Source: Actinomycetota bacterium (lineage in GTDB: Bacteria > Actinomycetota > Actinomycetes > Streptosporangiales > Streptosporangiaceae). Taken from it: DNA of 64,000 nucleotides. A program made the position numbers and the translations under genes. Within the stretch, counting starts at the first letter, position 1. Each line of letters begins with the position of its first letter. The notes under the pieces were generated by a model, which saw only the letters and a list, made by a program, of their open reading frames with translations, searched no databases and was not told the DNA's origin. The stretch is from assembly GCA_019240215.1 (NCBI GenBank), contig JAFAYQ010000058.1, positions 1-64,000 of the forward strand, given 5' to 3'. Shown here piece after piece: positions 27,352 to 36,974 of this stretch.

Positions 27352-28188
27352 ATGGCGGACCAGGACACTTTCGCCGGGTACCGGGTGGTGGTGACCGGCG
27401 GGGGCGGCGGTATCGGTGGCGAGATCAGCCGGCGCTTCGCGGCGGCCGGGGCCGAGGTCACGGTGGCCGACCTCAACGCCGAGGCGGCCCGGCAGGTCGC
27501 CCAGGACATAACGGCCCGCGGCGGGTCGGCGGCCGCCTGGCCGGTCGACGTGACCGACCAGGACGCGGTCGGCCGGCTGTTCGCGACGCTGGGCGAGTCC
27601 GGCCAGACGCTGGACGTCCTGGTCAACTGCGCGGCCCGGGCCAGTGACGTGCCGTTCGACCGGCTGCCGGCGGCCGAGTTCGACCGGGACGTGACGGCCA
27701 CGCTGACGTCAGCGTTCCTCTGCATCCAGGCCGCCTTGCCGTTGCTGCTGCGCTCCGCCCGCGAGGCCCGCGAGGCCCGCGAGGCCCGGGACGCCCGCAG
27801 CCCGAACGTGGTCAGCGTGGCCTCGGTCAACGGGCTGGCGGCGTTCGGGAACGAGGCCTACAGCGCGGCCAAGGCCGGGCTGATCAACCTGACCCGGAAC
27901 CTGGCCGTCCGCTACGGGCCGGCCGGCGTCCGGTTCAACGCGGTCGCGCCGGGCACCGTCCAAACCCCGATCTGGGAGCAGCGGCTGGCCGCCCGCCCTG
28001 ACCTGCTGGAACGGATCGAAGGCCTCTACCCCCTGCGCCGGGTGGGCACCCCCGGCGACGTCGCGGCCGCCTGCCTGTTCCTGGCCTCGCCCGGCGCCAG
28101 CTGGATCACCGGGCAGACCCTGGCCGTGGACGGGGGCGTCACCGCGGGCCACAGCGACCTCATCCAGGCGATCTTCGGCGACGCCTAG
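27352..28188 (+). CDS. Short-chain dehydrogenase/reductase
   Basis: 278 residues. NAD(P)-binding TGGGGGIGGEI near residue 16, NCAARA (in place of NNAG), and the catalytic YSAAK with an upstream Ser (VVSVASVNG). The C-terminal PGTVQTPIW and ITGQTLAVDGG are typical. ATG 27352 follows GGAG at good spacing. An ARE tripeptide is reiterated near residue 140 (AREAREAREARDAR) through a 9-base tandem repeat, GCCCGCGAG, at 27759-27790. Substrate not inferable. Confidence 0.87.
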   Translation: MADQDTFAGYRVVVTGGGGGIGGEISRRFAAAGAEVTVADLNAEAARQVAQDITARGGSAAAWPVDVTDQDAVGRLFATLGESGQTLDVLVNCAARASDVPFDRLPAAEFDRDVTATLTSAFLCIQAALPLLLRSAREAREAREARDARSPNVVSVASVNGLAAFGNEAYSAAKAGLINLTRNLAVRYGPAGVRFNAVAPGTVQTPIWEQRLAARPDLLERIEGLYPLRRVGTPGDVAAACLFLASPGASWITGQTLAVDGGVTAGHSDLIQAIFGDA

Positions 28189-28819
28189 CGGCCCGGCCAG
28201 GCGCCGCCCAGCCGCCCAGCCGCTCAGTTAGCTTGAAGGCCAGGTGCGGAGGGGTCGGCCGGTAGACCAGCTCCTGGATGCGGCCGTCAAAGGTACCGCT
28301 CTCCAGCAGGTCGAGGTCGAAGTCGCCGCCCCCCGCGAACACCGGCTCGTCCCCGGTCTGGGCCGCGACCACCGGGAACACGGTGATCTGGATCCGGTCG
28401 ACCAGGCCGGCCGCCATCAGCGCGCGGTTCAGCGAGAGGCTGCCGTGCGAACGGATCGGCACGTCCGACTCCGCCTTCATCCGCCGCACGATCTCCACCC
28501 CGTCACCCTTGGCCACGGTCGCGTCGGGCCAGTCCACCGGGCCTTGCAGCGTCGAGGAGACGACGGTGCCCGGGTAGTTGATCATCCGGTCCATCCAGGC
28601 GTCGCGGTCCTCCGGGCCGATCGCGGGCAGCATCTGCAGGAACAGCCCGAACGTGGTGGCCCCGAACACCATCCGCTGCTCGCCGTCGTAGGCCGCCCGC
28701 CGGTGGTCGAGGAACTCGGGCCCCTGCTTGCCCCAGTAGCCGCCCCAGTCACCGGGCGGCCCGTACGAGGCGTTGCCGTCGAGGCTGGTGAACACGTCAA
28801 AGGTGTAGGTCGCAGTCAT
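28160..28819 (-). CDS. Dihydrofolate reductase-like / RibD C-terminal domain protein
   Basis: 219 residues. TYTFDVFTSLDGNASYGPPG at the start, FGATTFGLFLQ, DVPIRSHGSLSLNRALMAAG and LVDRIQITVFPVV follow the RibD_C/DHFR-like fold common in actinobacteria. The natural substrate is unknown. The C-terminus is a basic tail (GRAARRRRRSPG) that overlaps the converging SDR gene by 29 bases. The start ATG 28819 is family-typical. Confidence 0.83.
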   Translation of the reverse strand: MTATYTFDVFTSLDGNASYGPPGDWGGYWGKQGPEFLDHRRAAYDGEQRMVFGATTFGLFLQMLPAIGPEDRDAWMDRMINYPGTVVSSTLQGPVDWPDATVAKGDGVEIVRRMKAESDVPIRSHGSLSLNRALMAAGLVDRIQITVFPVVAAQTGDEPVFAGGGDFDLDLLESGTFDGRIQELVYRPTPPHLAFKLTERLGGWAAPGRAARRRRRSPG

Positions 28820-28891
28820 GCCAACCCAGACTCGGCCCCGGCCCGGAACTCATCGGTCCTGGCCGCCAGGGGACACCGCCAGGCCACACCG

Positions 28892-31800
28892 CTACGGCAC
28901 AATGACCGGCTGGATCACCACCGGGCCGAGCGTCGGGTTGAGCTCGGTTGCCTGCGCGACTCCGGCCGGCGTGATAACGTCCATGGCCTTGGGCACGGTC
29001 GTCGGGTCGGCCGAGCAGATCTTGGCGGCCCCGCCGGTGGCGCAGACCCCGAACGAGTAGGCGCCCGGCGTGGCGGTGAACGCCCGGGCCAGGTCCGGGC
29101 TGAATCCGTCCTGGCCGGTCAGCACCACGCTGAAGCCCCAGCCGGACGTCGGGGTGCCGAACTGCGCCTCGGGCAGCGCCACCGTGATGGTCTTGTCGGC
29201 CTGGACGGCCAGCGCGGACGCGGTGCCGACCGAGGTGCCCGTAGCGTTCACCCACACCGGCGAGGCGAACCCCTGGACCTCGACCCGCTGGCTCCAGGCT
29301 CCGGACGGCGCGATCGTGTAGTTGCGGGAGGCGTACGCGGCCTGGGTGGAGGTGCTCGAGGCGGCCGGCACGTGCACGTAGAAGTCGAGCAGCTGCGCCC
29401 CGTCGAGCGCCCCGAACGTCGGGACCAGGGTGCGCAGCGTGACCCGGAGGTAGGCGTAGGTGCCGTCGCTCAGGACCTGGAACCGGGTCAGGTCGAACGA
29501 CCCGGCCACGAAGTCCGGCGCGGTCGGGTACTGGTAGGTGCCCGGTCCGTTGTCGTCGCCGGTGGGGTCGGTCACGTCGAGCACCGTGCTCCCGCCGCCC
29601 TCGGCGCTGACCGTGACCTGGGCGTAGCCGGTGCTCCGGCCGCCGGGCGCGGTCGCCGTCGCGGTGATCGCGTTGGTGCCGAAGCCGACCGGCACGCTGG
29701 CCGAGAAGGACCCGTCGGACCCCGCGGTCGTGCTGATCACGGTGGCGGCCTCACTGGTCGTGGTGTCGTCGGCTTCGATCGACACCGCCGATCCGGGTGT
29801 GGTCGTCCCCGTCACCGTGGTGGTGGCGGTGGTCAGGGTGGCACCCGAGGCGGGTGCGGTGATCGTCACCGGCAGCGAGCCGGGTGCGCCGTGGGTGATG
29901 TAGCGGCTGGTCGTGACGGCCGGGGTGTCCACGTTGTGGCCGGCCGTCAGCGAGGCGATCAACCGTACTTCCTGGGACTGTGCCCAGGTCAGCGGCGACG
30001 CCGAGCCGGCCGCCTTACCGTCGGTGAACCCGATGGAGGCCGTGGCCGGGTCGCTGCCGTACGGCGAGGGAGCCAGGTCCGGGTCTTCCCAGGCCTGCTC
30101 GGGCACCAGCCCGACCCCGGAGGAGAAGTCGATCATCGCCTGCAGCAGGGACTTCGCGCCGCTGGCGTTACCGTCGGCCAGGTCAGACTCGGCCCGCTCC
30201 CCGGACAGGACCGGCCACAGGTGCCCGGTGCCGGTGTCGGTCGGCGGCCACGGCGCCCCGGTCGTGCTGCAGGAGTCCTGGCTCGGCTGGTAGCAGTCGC
30301 CGTATCCGTCGGCGCTGCCGGCGGCGGCCGAGTTGCCGTACCGGTAGTAGCCGGTCCCGCTGGGCGTGGTCACCGAGATCTGCTTGTCGTAGATCGCCAG
30401 CGAGGCCTGGATGTCGGGGTCGGTGACCGGCAGCTCGCCCAGCCGGGCCAGCTCCTGGAAGCCGCCGTCGAGGACGCTGCGCTGGTCCAGGGTGGGACCG
30501 CCGTTGCCGAGGCTGTAGCTGATCGCGGCGTTCGGGTCGCCGGTCTTGGACAGCCGGATGAAGTAGGCCGGCCCGTCCGGGCCGGTGGTGGTGACCGTCC
30601 ACTTCTTGATGTTGCGCTGGAAGTCGTCGGCGGTGGCCTGGTACAGATGGGCCCGCGCGGTGTCGCCGTGGCTGGCGGCGATCGCCGAGGCGGCGGTCAG
30701 CCCGGCGATCTCAGCGGCGATCGTGGACGGCGAGTAGCCGGTCTGCTCCTCCCAGCGCTCCACGCCGTCCGAGGGCCCGTTGGCGACCAGGAAGTCGGCG
30801 GCCGGGCGGATGTGGTCGCGCCACAGCTCGGTGTCACCCCCGAGCCCGGACTCCTGCGCCATCAGGATCGGATAGGAGGTCTCGTCCAGTTGCAGGCCGC
30901 CGGTGTCGGGCGCGGCCTTGCCGTTCAGCAGCGAGTTGCGCGGCATCGCCCCCGATGGGAGCTGCTGCTTGTCGAACAGGAACAGCGTGGCCGCCCGGGC
31001 GGTGGCCACGTCCCCGTCGGCCAGCAGCCCGGTGAACGTCTCGTACAGGTCCCGGGCGAACACCTCGCGGTAGGAGCCGAAGTAGGAGGGCTCGCCGTTC
31101 GCGGTCACCCCGGCCGGTACCGACTGGCCCCACGGGCTGGCCAGCGAGGCCACGATGGCGCCGGGGTGGGTCTTGTCCTCGCTGGCCTTCAGGACGTTGG
31201 CCGACAGGTAGTAGTGAGCGGCCTGGGTGGCCGGGCGCTTGAGTCCGGCGTCGTAGCTGGCCCAGCCGAGCAGGTACCTGGCCGTGGCCAGGACAAACGG
31301 CTGGTTCATGGAAGTCCTGGCCACCGATACGGACTGGGCCTGGTCGCGGCCGAAGCCCAGCGCCAGCGTCAGCTGGTGGCTGCTGCCTGGGGTCACGTTC
31401 TCGGTCGCCACGATGTGGCCGTCGGGCGCGGAGGTGTAGGAGGTCAGCGTGTGCGCGGTGTCGAGCTGGGTGAGGCCGTCGCTGGCGGTGCCCTCGTAGC
31501 CGACGCTGGCCCCCTGGTCGGCCGACGACGTCAGGGCCATGTAGGTCGGCACCGCGTAGTCCCGGTTGGTGGCGTTGGTCACCGTGTTCGTGCTGTAGAC
31601 GACCGGGACCGGCGATCCGGCGGAGGTGTCGACCACCCCGGTGTTGGCGCCGGCGTTCTCGGTCCCGCCTCCGCCGTTGCCGTTGACGTGGGCGTCGAGC
31701 CGGGCGTACAGGTGCAGGCCGGCCAGGCTGGTGCTCGAGCCGGGCGTGTCCTGCAGCGTGGTGTGCATCAGCACGGTGTCGCGGGCCGGGTCGGTGATGT

Positions 31801-32227
31801 AGGTGGTGACCAGCCGGAAGCCGTGCTTGTTGTCGGTCGAGGTGACCGTGCAGGACATGCCGGTGGGGTCGGCGGCCACCGTGTACGTCATGTCCCGGGT
31901 CTGCAGGTCGGTGAACGTGGACCCGTCGGTCACGACGTACTGCAGCGTGCTCACGTTGGTGTTGTCGACGGTGGGCTCGTAGACGTCGGACAGCACCCCG
32001 TCGGCCACCGTGTACCAGACCTTGGAGCCCGTGCCCGCGGCCGTACCCACGCAGTCCTTCCGGGCCAGGTCGAAGTACGACGGCGCCCCCGGGGCGCCCG
32101 GCGCCGCTCCGGCCGAGGCAGCCGCCCTGGCCGCGCTGGCGCCGGTGGCCGCGGGCACGGCGACCGCCAGGCCAGTTATGACGGCCGCGCTCCCGGCCAA
32201 CGCGAAGATACGGCGTCCACGTGCCAT
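28892..32227 (-). CDS. Secreted GH15 glucodextranase/glucoamylase-like enzyme
   Basis: 1,111 residues from ATG 32227 (GGAGGGG upstream; ATG 32242 is possible). Signal peptide about 1-35. Domain N, about 50-300, is glucodextranase N-like. The GH15 (a/a)6 barrel is about 310-740, with proposed catalytic Glu in VERWEEQTGYSP and in GLVPEQAWEDP. An Ig-like domain B follows (VTITAPASGATL, about 760-870). Domain C is a DOMON-like glucodextran-binding C-terminal module (VLDVTDPTGDDNGPGTY onward). The order N-A-B-C matches Arthrobacter-type glucodextranase, which releases glucose from dextran or starch-like glucans outside the cell. It is monocistronic. Confidence 0.9.
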   Translation of the reverse strand: MARGRRIFALAGSAAVITGLAVAVPAATGASAARAAASAGAAPGAPGAPSYFDLARKDCVGTAAGTGSKVWYTVADGVLSDVYEPTVDNTNVSTLQYVVTDGSTFTDLQTRDMTYTVAADPTGMSCTVTSTDNKHGFRLVTTYITDPARDTVLMHTTLQDTPGSSTSLAGLHLYARLDAHVNGNGGGGTENAGANTGVVDTSAGSPVPVVYSTNTVTNATNRDYAVPTYMALTSSADQGASVGYEGTASDGLTQLDTAHTLTSYTSAPDGHIVATENVTPGSSHQLTLALGFGRDQAQSVSVARTSMNQPFVLATARYLLGWASYDAGLKRPATQAAHYYLSANVLKASEDKTHPGAIVASLASPWGQSVPAGVTANGEPSYFGSYREVFARDLYETFTGLLADGDVATARAATLFLFDKQQLPSGAMPRNSLLNGKAAPDTGGLQLDETSYPILMAQESGLGGDTELWRDHIRPAADFLVANGPSDGVERWEEQTGYSPSTIAAEIAGLTAASAIAASHGDTARAHLYQATADDFQRNIKKWTVTTTGPDGPAYFIRLSKTGDPNAAISYSLGNGGPTLDQRSVLDGGFQELARLGELPVTDPDIQASLAIYDKQISVTTPSGTGYYRYGNSAAAGSADGYGDCYQPSQDSCSTTGAPWPPTDTGTGHLWPVLSGERAESDLADGNASGAKSLLQAMIDFSSGVGLVPEQAWEDPDLAPSPYGSDPATASIGFTDGKAAGSASPLTWAQSQEVRLIASLTAGHNVDTPAVTTSRYITHGAPGSLPVTITAPASGATLTTATTTVTGTTTPGSAVSIEADDTTTSEAATVISTTAGSDGSFSASVPVGFGTNAITATATAPGGRSTGYAQVTVSAEGGGSTVLDVTDPTGDDNGPGTYQYPTAPDFVAGSFDLTRFQVLSDGTYAYLRVTLRTLVPTFGALDGAQLLDFYVHVPAASSTSTQAAYASRNYTIAPSGAWSQRVEVQGFASPVWVNATGTSVGTASALAVQADKTITVALPEAQFGTPTSGWGFSVVLTGQDGFSPDLARAFTATPGAYSFGVCATGGAAKICSADPTTVPKAMDVITPAGVAQATELNPTLGPVVIQPVIVP

Positions 32228-32348
32228 GGCCAGCCCCTCCATCGTCCTGCCGGCAGCGAGCCAGCAGGGTCAATTTTGAGCTTCATCCCACCAAGCACGG
32301 ACGTCAAGACACACTTTGCAACACCTGGCCGCCGCAGGCTGGCCAGGG

Positions 32349-33536
32349 TCAGCCGGGCACGACCCGCAGCGGCACCGACTCGTAGCCGCGGACGACCGGG
32401 TTGCGGCCGCGGACGGGCTCTCCGGTCAGCTCGAAGGCGCCGGCCTGCGCGACGAGCGCCTCGAGCAGAACCGCCGCCTCCATCCGCGCCAGCCCCTGAC
32501 CGGTGCAGGCGTGCGGTCCGTAGCCGAACGCCAGGTGGTCGAGCGGATTGCGGCCGATGTCGAAGGCGTCGGGGTCCGGGTACTTGGCCGGGTCACGGTT
32601 GGCCGCCGCCCAGTGCAGCATGACCTTGGCGCCCGCCGCGATGACCGACTCGCCGATGGTGACCTCCCGGTTGGCGACGCGGAAGAAGCCGATGACCGGG
32701 GTTTCCAGCCGCAAGACCTCCTCGAAGATCTGTGGGCCGAGGCGCCCGTCGGCCTTGAGCGCCGCCCAGACGTCCGGCCGGTCGGCCAGCAGCCGCAGCA
32801 GGGCCCCGATCGCGTTGACGGTGGTGTCCAAGCCGGCCACCAGGTAGGCGCTCAGGGTCTTGATCGCGGCCAGCTGGGTGAGCCGCCCGTCGTCGACGGC
32901 GTCCATGACCGCCTCGCCCCAGCTCCCGGGGGTGAGCTTGGACCGGTCGGCCATGGTGCCCATCCACTCGGTGTACGTCATCAGCTGCGGCAGGTGCTCC
33001 ATGACGTAATCGTTGAACGGGCCGAAGCCGGCGAACGTCGCGTCCGCCCCCGGCTGCAGGGTCTCCCGGCCCTCGGCGGGCAGGCCGACGAGATCACCGA
33101 TGACGTTCACCGGGTAGACCCGGGCGATGTCGGCCACCCCGTCGAACGTCCCGCGCGCCACCATCTCGGCCACCAGCCGGTGGGCGTAGTCGCTGATCTG
33201 CTCGCGGGTCCTGGCCAGGCCCCGGGGCGCGAGCTTGTCGGACAGCACCGCCCGCAGGGCGCCGTGCTCGGGCGGGTCCGAGGCGAGGACCGACCCCACC
33301 AGCTGCTGGTTGAACTCCTCGGTCAGGGCCACCCCCTGGGCCGAGGTCAGCGACCGCCAGTTGCCGGTGGCCGCGCGAACGTCCTGGTAGCGGGTCAGCA
33401 CGTAGAAGTCGTACCTGGGGGCGTAGACCACCGGACCCAGGGCGCGCACCCGGGCGAGGACCGGGAACGGGTCCGCGACGACCTCCGCCGAGAACAGGTC
33501 GATGTCGATCTCCGGTTGCCGGAGCGTGTTGGTCAT
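32349..33536 (-). CDS. Cytochrome P450
   Basis: 395 residues, typical bacterial class I size. I-helix oxygen-activation motif AGLDTT near residue 238, ExxR in FEEVLRLETP near 275, heme loop FGYGPHACTGQGLAR with the ligand Cys near residue 342. The I-helix and heme-loop variants resemble monoterpene-type P450s (CYP111/CYP101-like) but I would not assign a family. No ferredoxin or ferredoxin reductase is adjacent, so electrons must come from elsewhere. It leads a region with a VOC dioxygenase-like protein and a FAH hydrolase on the same strand, suggesting oxidation of a cyclic carbon source. Confidence 0.9.
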   Translation of the reverse strand: MTNTLRQPEIDIDLFSAEVVADPFPVLARVRALGPVVYAPRYDFYVLTRYQDVRAATGNWRSLTSAQGVALTEEFNQQLVGSVLASDPPEHGALRAVLSDKLAPRGLARTREQISDYAHRLVAEMVARGTFDGVADIARVYPVNVIGDLVGLPAEGRETLQPGADATFAGFGPFNDYVMEHLPQLMTYTEWMGTMADRSKLTPGSWGEAVMDAVDDGRLTQLAAIKTLSAYLVAGLDTTVNAIGALLRLLADRPDVWAALKADGRLGPQIFEEVLRLETPVIGFFRVANREVTIGESVIAAGAKVMLHWAAANRDPAKYPDPDAFDIGRNPLDHLAFGYGPHACTGQGLARMEAAVLLEALVAQAGAFELTGEPVRGRNPVVRGYESVPLRVVPG

Positions 33537-33561
33537 GTCGGGCTCCTCGGGCTAGCTCGGG

Positions 33562-34077
33562 CTAGTGTGCGTCGGGCGCGAGTGACGACGGGATGCCGTC
33601 GGCCCGGTGCTGACGGTCCAGGTCCTGGAGCAGGCTTTCGACCGGCTGGTCGAGGTCGACGGGCTGCTTGTACGGCTGGGGCACGTCGCCCAGCCCGGTC
33701 GCCGCGAACACCTCACTGCGGTTGCCTTCGGGGTCGTAGAAGTAGATGCCGACGGCCATGCCGTGCGTCACGATCTCGTGGAAGGTGGCCTCGGAGGCCG
33801 CCAGCCGCTGCTTGAAGCCCTGGAGGTCTTCGAGCGACTCGCACATCCAGCTGATCTGGTTGATGAGCAGGCCGGGGTCGTGGTTGGTGCGCCCGGACAT
33901 CAGCGCCAGTTCGTGGTGCGCCTTGTCCGGTCGCGAGCTCAGGAACACGGCTCCGGGCGTGACCCCCGCGCCGGTGGCGTCGGTGATCTGCAGGCCCATC
34001 ACCTCGGTGTAGAACCTCGTCATCTTGGCCAGGTCGTCGACCCAGAGCCCGACGTGGGCCAGTCGCTGAATTGCCAT
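33562..34077 (-). CDS. VOC-family extradiol dioxygenase-like protein
   Basis: 171 residues from ATG 34077, with AAAGGAC upstream. A metal site is plausible: His in LAHVGLWVDDLAKM, His in AHHELALM and Glu in GNRSEVFA. The length corresponds to one domain pair, as in short type-I extradiol dioxygenases. It lies between a FAH-family hydrolase upstream (51-base gap) and a P450 downstream, an order seen in aromatic ring degradation. Whether it is a true ring-cleavage enzyme is uncertain. Confidence 0.75.
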   Translation of the reverse strand: MAIQRLAHVGLWVDDLAKMTRFYTEVMGLQITDATGAGVTPGAVFLSSRPDKAHHELALMSGRTNHDPGLLINQISWMCESLEDLQGFKQRLAASEATFHEIVTHGMAVGIYFYDPEGNRSEVFAATGLGDVPQPYKQPVDLDQPVESLLQDLDRQHRADGIPSSLAPDAH

Positions 34078-34128
34078 GGTGCGTCCTTTCCGCAGTGGCG
34101 CTGAGGGCCGCAAGGTGCTGAGGGCCCC

Positions 34129-34947
34129 TCAGCGGCACACGTTCCTGAGCTCGCCGATTCCCTCGATGGCGGTGGTGAGCACGTCGCCGGGCTTGAGGAA
34201 CCGAGGCGGCTTCATCAGGCCGCCGACGCCGCTCGGGCTGCCGGTGGCGATGATGTCGCCGGGCAGCAGCGTGATGACCTGGCTCATGTAGGAGATGAGG
34301 GCGGGGACGCCGAACAGCAGGTCGGAGGTCCGCGACTTCTGCATCTGTGCGCCGTTGACCGAGCAGGTCAGCTCGAGGTCGACCTCGCCGGGCGGGAACT
34401 CCTCGGGGGTCACCAGGTAGGGGCCGAGGGGGGTGGTGGCCTCGAACGTCTTGCCCGCCAGCCAGGTCGGCCCGCGGTGCTGCCAGTCGCGGACGGTGAC
34501 GTCGTTCATGATCGTGTAGCCGGCCACGGCGGCCAGCGCGTCGGCCGCACTGACGTCGCGCACCGGCTGGCCGATCACGACGGTGAGCTCGACCTCCCAG
34601 TCGGTTTGCTCGCTCACCGTGGGCAGCCGGAGGTCGTCGCGGGCCCCGATCAGCGCGGCCGGGAACTTGGCGAAGAAGAACGGGTGCTCGGGTGTCGGGC
34701 GCCCGGTCTCCGCGATGTGCCCCTTGTAGTTGAGGCCGGCACAAATGATCTTGTCCGGCCTGGTGACCAGCGGGGCGAAGGACGCCTCCGCGGCCGGCAC
34801 CCGCACGCCGCCGGCCGCCCGGGCGATGTCCGGCCAGCCGGGCCGGCGGAGCAGGTCGGTGAGCTCGTCCTCGAAGACCACGAGGGTATCGCCGTCGGCC
34901 CGGGCCGCCCGCGTCCGGCCGTTCAGGCGGATGTTCGCCAGACGCAT
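34129..34947 (-). CDS. Fumarylacetoacetate hydrolase-family protein
   Basis: 272 residues. C-terminal FAH catalytic domain with GLNYKGHIAETGRPTPEHPF, FFAKFPAALIG, the metal ligand set in DWEVELTVVIG, and NDVTVRDWQ, GDIIATGSPSGVGGL. Such enzymes hydrolyse C-C bonds of acyl-pyruvates or decarboxylate/hydrate dienoates after ring cleavage. It is probably the first gene of a leftward unit FAH-VOC-P450. Start ATG 34947 with an AAAGGACG Shine-Dalgarno. Confidence 0.88.
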   Translation of the reverse strand: MRLANIRLNGRTRAARADGDTLVVFEDELTDLLRRPGWPDIARAAGGVRVPAAEASFAPLVTRPDKIICAGLNYKGHIAETGRPTPEHPFFFAKFPAALIGARDDLRLPTVSEQTDWEVELTVVIGQPVRDVSAADALAAVAGYTIMNDVTVRDWQHRGPTWLAGKTFEATTPLGPYLVTPEEFPPGEVDLELTCSVNGAQMQKSRTSDLLFGVPALISYMSQVITLLPGDIIATGSPSGVGGLMKPPRFLKPGDVLTTAIEGIGELRNVCR

Positions 34948-35120
34948 CCTCGCGTCCTTTCACTGGGAAGCTCTCTGGGGAGCTCACTGAGAAGCAGCGA
35001 TGCCGGTCAGGTTCGCACCGGAACGTGACGCCGGCCATGTTCGGGCGGTACGGCGAATTTCCCGGAACGTGTCCGTCGCGTACATGGGGCAGGGCCGCCC
35101 GCCCGGCTAACTTCGCAGTC

Positions 35121-36974
35121 GTGCCCGTGCGTCGCTGGCGGCCGGTTCCGCTCCCCGAAGGCCTCGGGATCTCGGCTCCCGAGGACTTTGTCCTGGAGCG
35201 CTACGAAGCCGAGGTCGTGCTCGACCCCGGCCACCCGGGCAACCAGGGCATCGCGGGCCTGCCCGAGGCCGCGGGCCGTGACCAGGGCGTCGCCGTCACC
35301 CTCCAACTCCAGCTCCTGATACCGGCCGGCCGTGACGTGTCGACGTTGCTGGTCGAGGTGGTCAACCGTGGCCAGGCGGCCCACGTCCCGTTCGGCGGCT
35401 TCGCGGTCACCGCCCACCGGTCCGCCGTGGTCGGGCCGGCCCCGCCCGCCCTCGGCCGCGACGCGCTGGTGCTCCGCGACCGCGGCGGGGTCCTCTGGTG
35501 CGGGTGGCAGTGGGATCTGGCCGGGGCCGACCCGCGTCTGCTTTCGGCCACGGTGCCCGAGGCTCCGCCCGAGGTCCATCGCACGCACCCGCCGGTCACC
35601 GTGACCCTGGCGACGGCCGCCCCCACCACCAGGCTCCCTTTGTTCGGGCGGCCGTGCGCGGCCTCGCCCTACCCGGTCGAGGACCTCAGCGACGGGCAGG
35701 CCGAGCTCCGGCGGATCACCCCGGGCCACGACACCGAAGAGCTCGTGCCCCGCTACCAGTGGGGCTTCGTCCGGGAACCCGGCCACCCGGACGGCGTCAG
35801 CGTCTGGTGTGCCGCGGGCTTTGCCCCCGGGAGCACCTACCGCCTCACGTTCCGCACCAGTCGCTGCCCCGTCGCCGGCGCCGCGATGCTCGCCGTCCGG
35901 GACGTCGTCGCCTTCCTCCGGTCCAGCGACCCGCCGGTGCCGTCACCGCTGGCCGTACCCCCGGCCACGGTCCTCGGCTACGGCAACTCGCAAGCGGGCC
36001 GGTTCCTGCGCCAGTTCCTCCACGACAACCGCAACGCCGACGACCGCGGCGCCCGGGTGTTCGACGGCCTGCTGGTCCACGCGGCCGGCGGACTCCGGAA
36101 CGACCTCACCGCCCTGCACGCTCAGCCGTCAAAGGCGCCGCCCCCGGGCCGCCTTCCCGATGGCCCGATCGCGAGCGGCGCCCTGCTCGACCGGATGGCG
36201 CCGTCGGTCCGGCCGCGGGTGCTGTTCACCCACACCGCGGCCGAGTACTGGCGGGGAGACGCGGCCCGCACCCACCTCGACCCGGCGGCCGGCCGCGACC
36301 TGCCCGACCCGCCCGGTGCCCGGCACTACCTGTTCGCCGGGCTCGATCACTACGGCAGCCGCCGCCCGCCCGGCCCGGACGTGCTGTACCCCGTCAACGA
36401 CGTCGACGCCGGGCTGCTGTTGCGAGCGGCCTACTGGGCGCTGCGCCGGTGGGTGCGCGAGGGGGCCGAGCCGCCTCCGTCGGCCGTACCCCGGTTCAGC
36501 GACCAGACGGTGGAACGCCGGAGCACCGTCCTGGCCCAGCTGCGCGCGGAGCCGGAGCCGGAGCCGGAGCCGGTCGCCCTGGAGCCGGACGACGGCCGGC
36601 CGCCGGTCATGGTCGCCGCCGTCGACGCCCAGCACAACGAGCGAGCCGGCGTCCGGCTCCCCGAGGTGGCGGTCCCGCTGGCCACGCTGACCGGCTGGAA
36701 CCCGCGCCCGCCCCACGGGCCGGGCCCGACCACCCTGACCCCGCTGACCGGCGCCCGTTTCCCGCTGCCCGCCCCCAGCCCCGCCCCCGGCGCCGAACAG
36801 CGCTCCCGCCAGATCGCCGAGGACCTGGCCGCCCAGGCCCTGCTCCTCCCCGAAGACATCGCCGAATGCGTCCGCCGCGCCCTCAGCGGTCAAGCACCCG
36901 CCGCAGCCGCAGCGCCAGGTGAATCTCCAGCAACCGCTGCGGTTCCCGCCAGTCGGGACCGAGGATCGCGCTGA
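35121..36974 (+). CDS. Large alpha/beta-hydrolase-domain protein (Abhydrolase_10 type)
   Basis: 617 residues if started at GTG 35121; a frame from 35025 exists but its extra codons have poor GC3. A TAACTT hexamer seven bases before the GTG would suit leaderless initiation. The nucleophile elbow is GYGNSQAGRFL; downstream GLDHYGSRRPP may carry the His. The family's long N-terminal beta domain precedes it. An EPEPEPEP repeat occurs near residue 510, and the last 30 residues are Ala/Pro-rich and overlap the end of the converging regulator by 92 bases. Probably an esterase or lactonase; substrate unknown. Confidence 0.75.
   Translation: MPVRRWRPVPLPEGLGISAPEDFVLERYEAEVVLDPGHPGNQGIAGLPEAAGRDQGVAVTLQLQLLIPAGRDVSTLLVEVVNRGQAAHVPFGGFAVTAHRSAVVGPAPPALGRDALVLRDRGGVLWCGWQWDLAGADPRLLSATVPEAPPEVHRTHPPVTVTLATAAPTTRLPLFGRPCAASPYPVEDLSDGQAELRRITPGHDTEELVPRYQWGFVREPGHPDGVSVWCAAGFAPGSTYRLTFRTSRCPVAGAAMLAVRDVVAFLRSSDPPVPSPLAVPPATVLGYGNSQAGRFLRQFLHDNRNADDRGARVFDGLLVHAAGGLRNDLTALHAQPSKAPPPGRLPDGPIASGALLDRMAPSVRPRVLFTHTAAEYWRGDAARTHLDPAAGRDLPDPPGARHYLFAGLDHYGSRRPPGPDVLYPVNDVDAGLLLRAAYWALRRWVREGAEPPPSAVPRFSDQTVERRSTVLAQLRAEPEPEPEPVALEPDDGRPPVMVAAVDAQHNERAGVRLPEVAVPLATLTGWNPRPPHGPGPTTLTPLTGARFPLPAPSPAPGAEQRSRQIAEDLAAQALLLPEDIAECVRRALSGQAPAAAAAPGESPATAAVPASRDRGSR

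Noticed and set aside
28244-32623. A 1,459-codon open frame on the + strand
   Set aside because: It is the antisense shadow of the GH15 gene and its neighbours, Arg/Gly/Val-rich without any domain; GC-rich codon bias keeps antisense frames open.
35025-35120. Earlier GTG start for the large hydrolase
   Set aside because: The 32 extra codons have low GC3 and no family resemblance; GTG 35121 is preferred, with some uncertainty.
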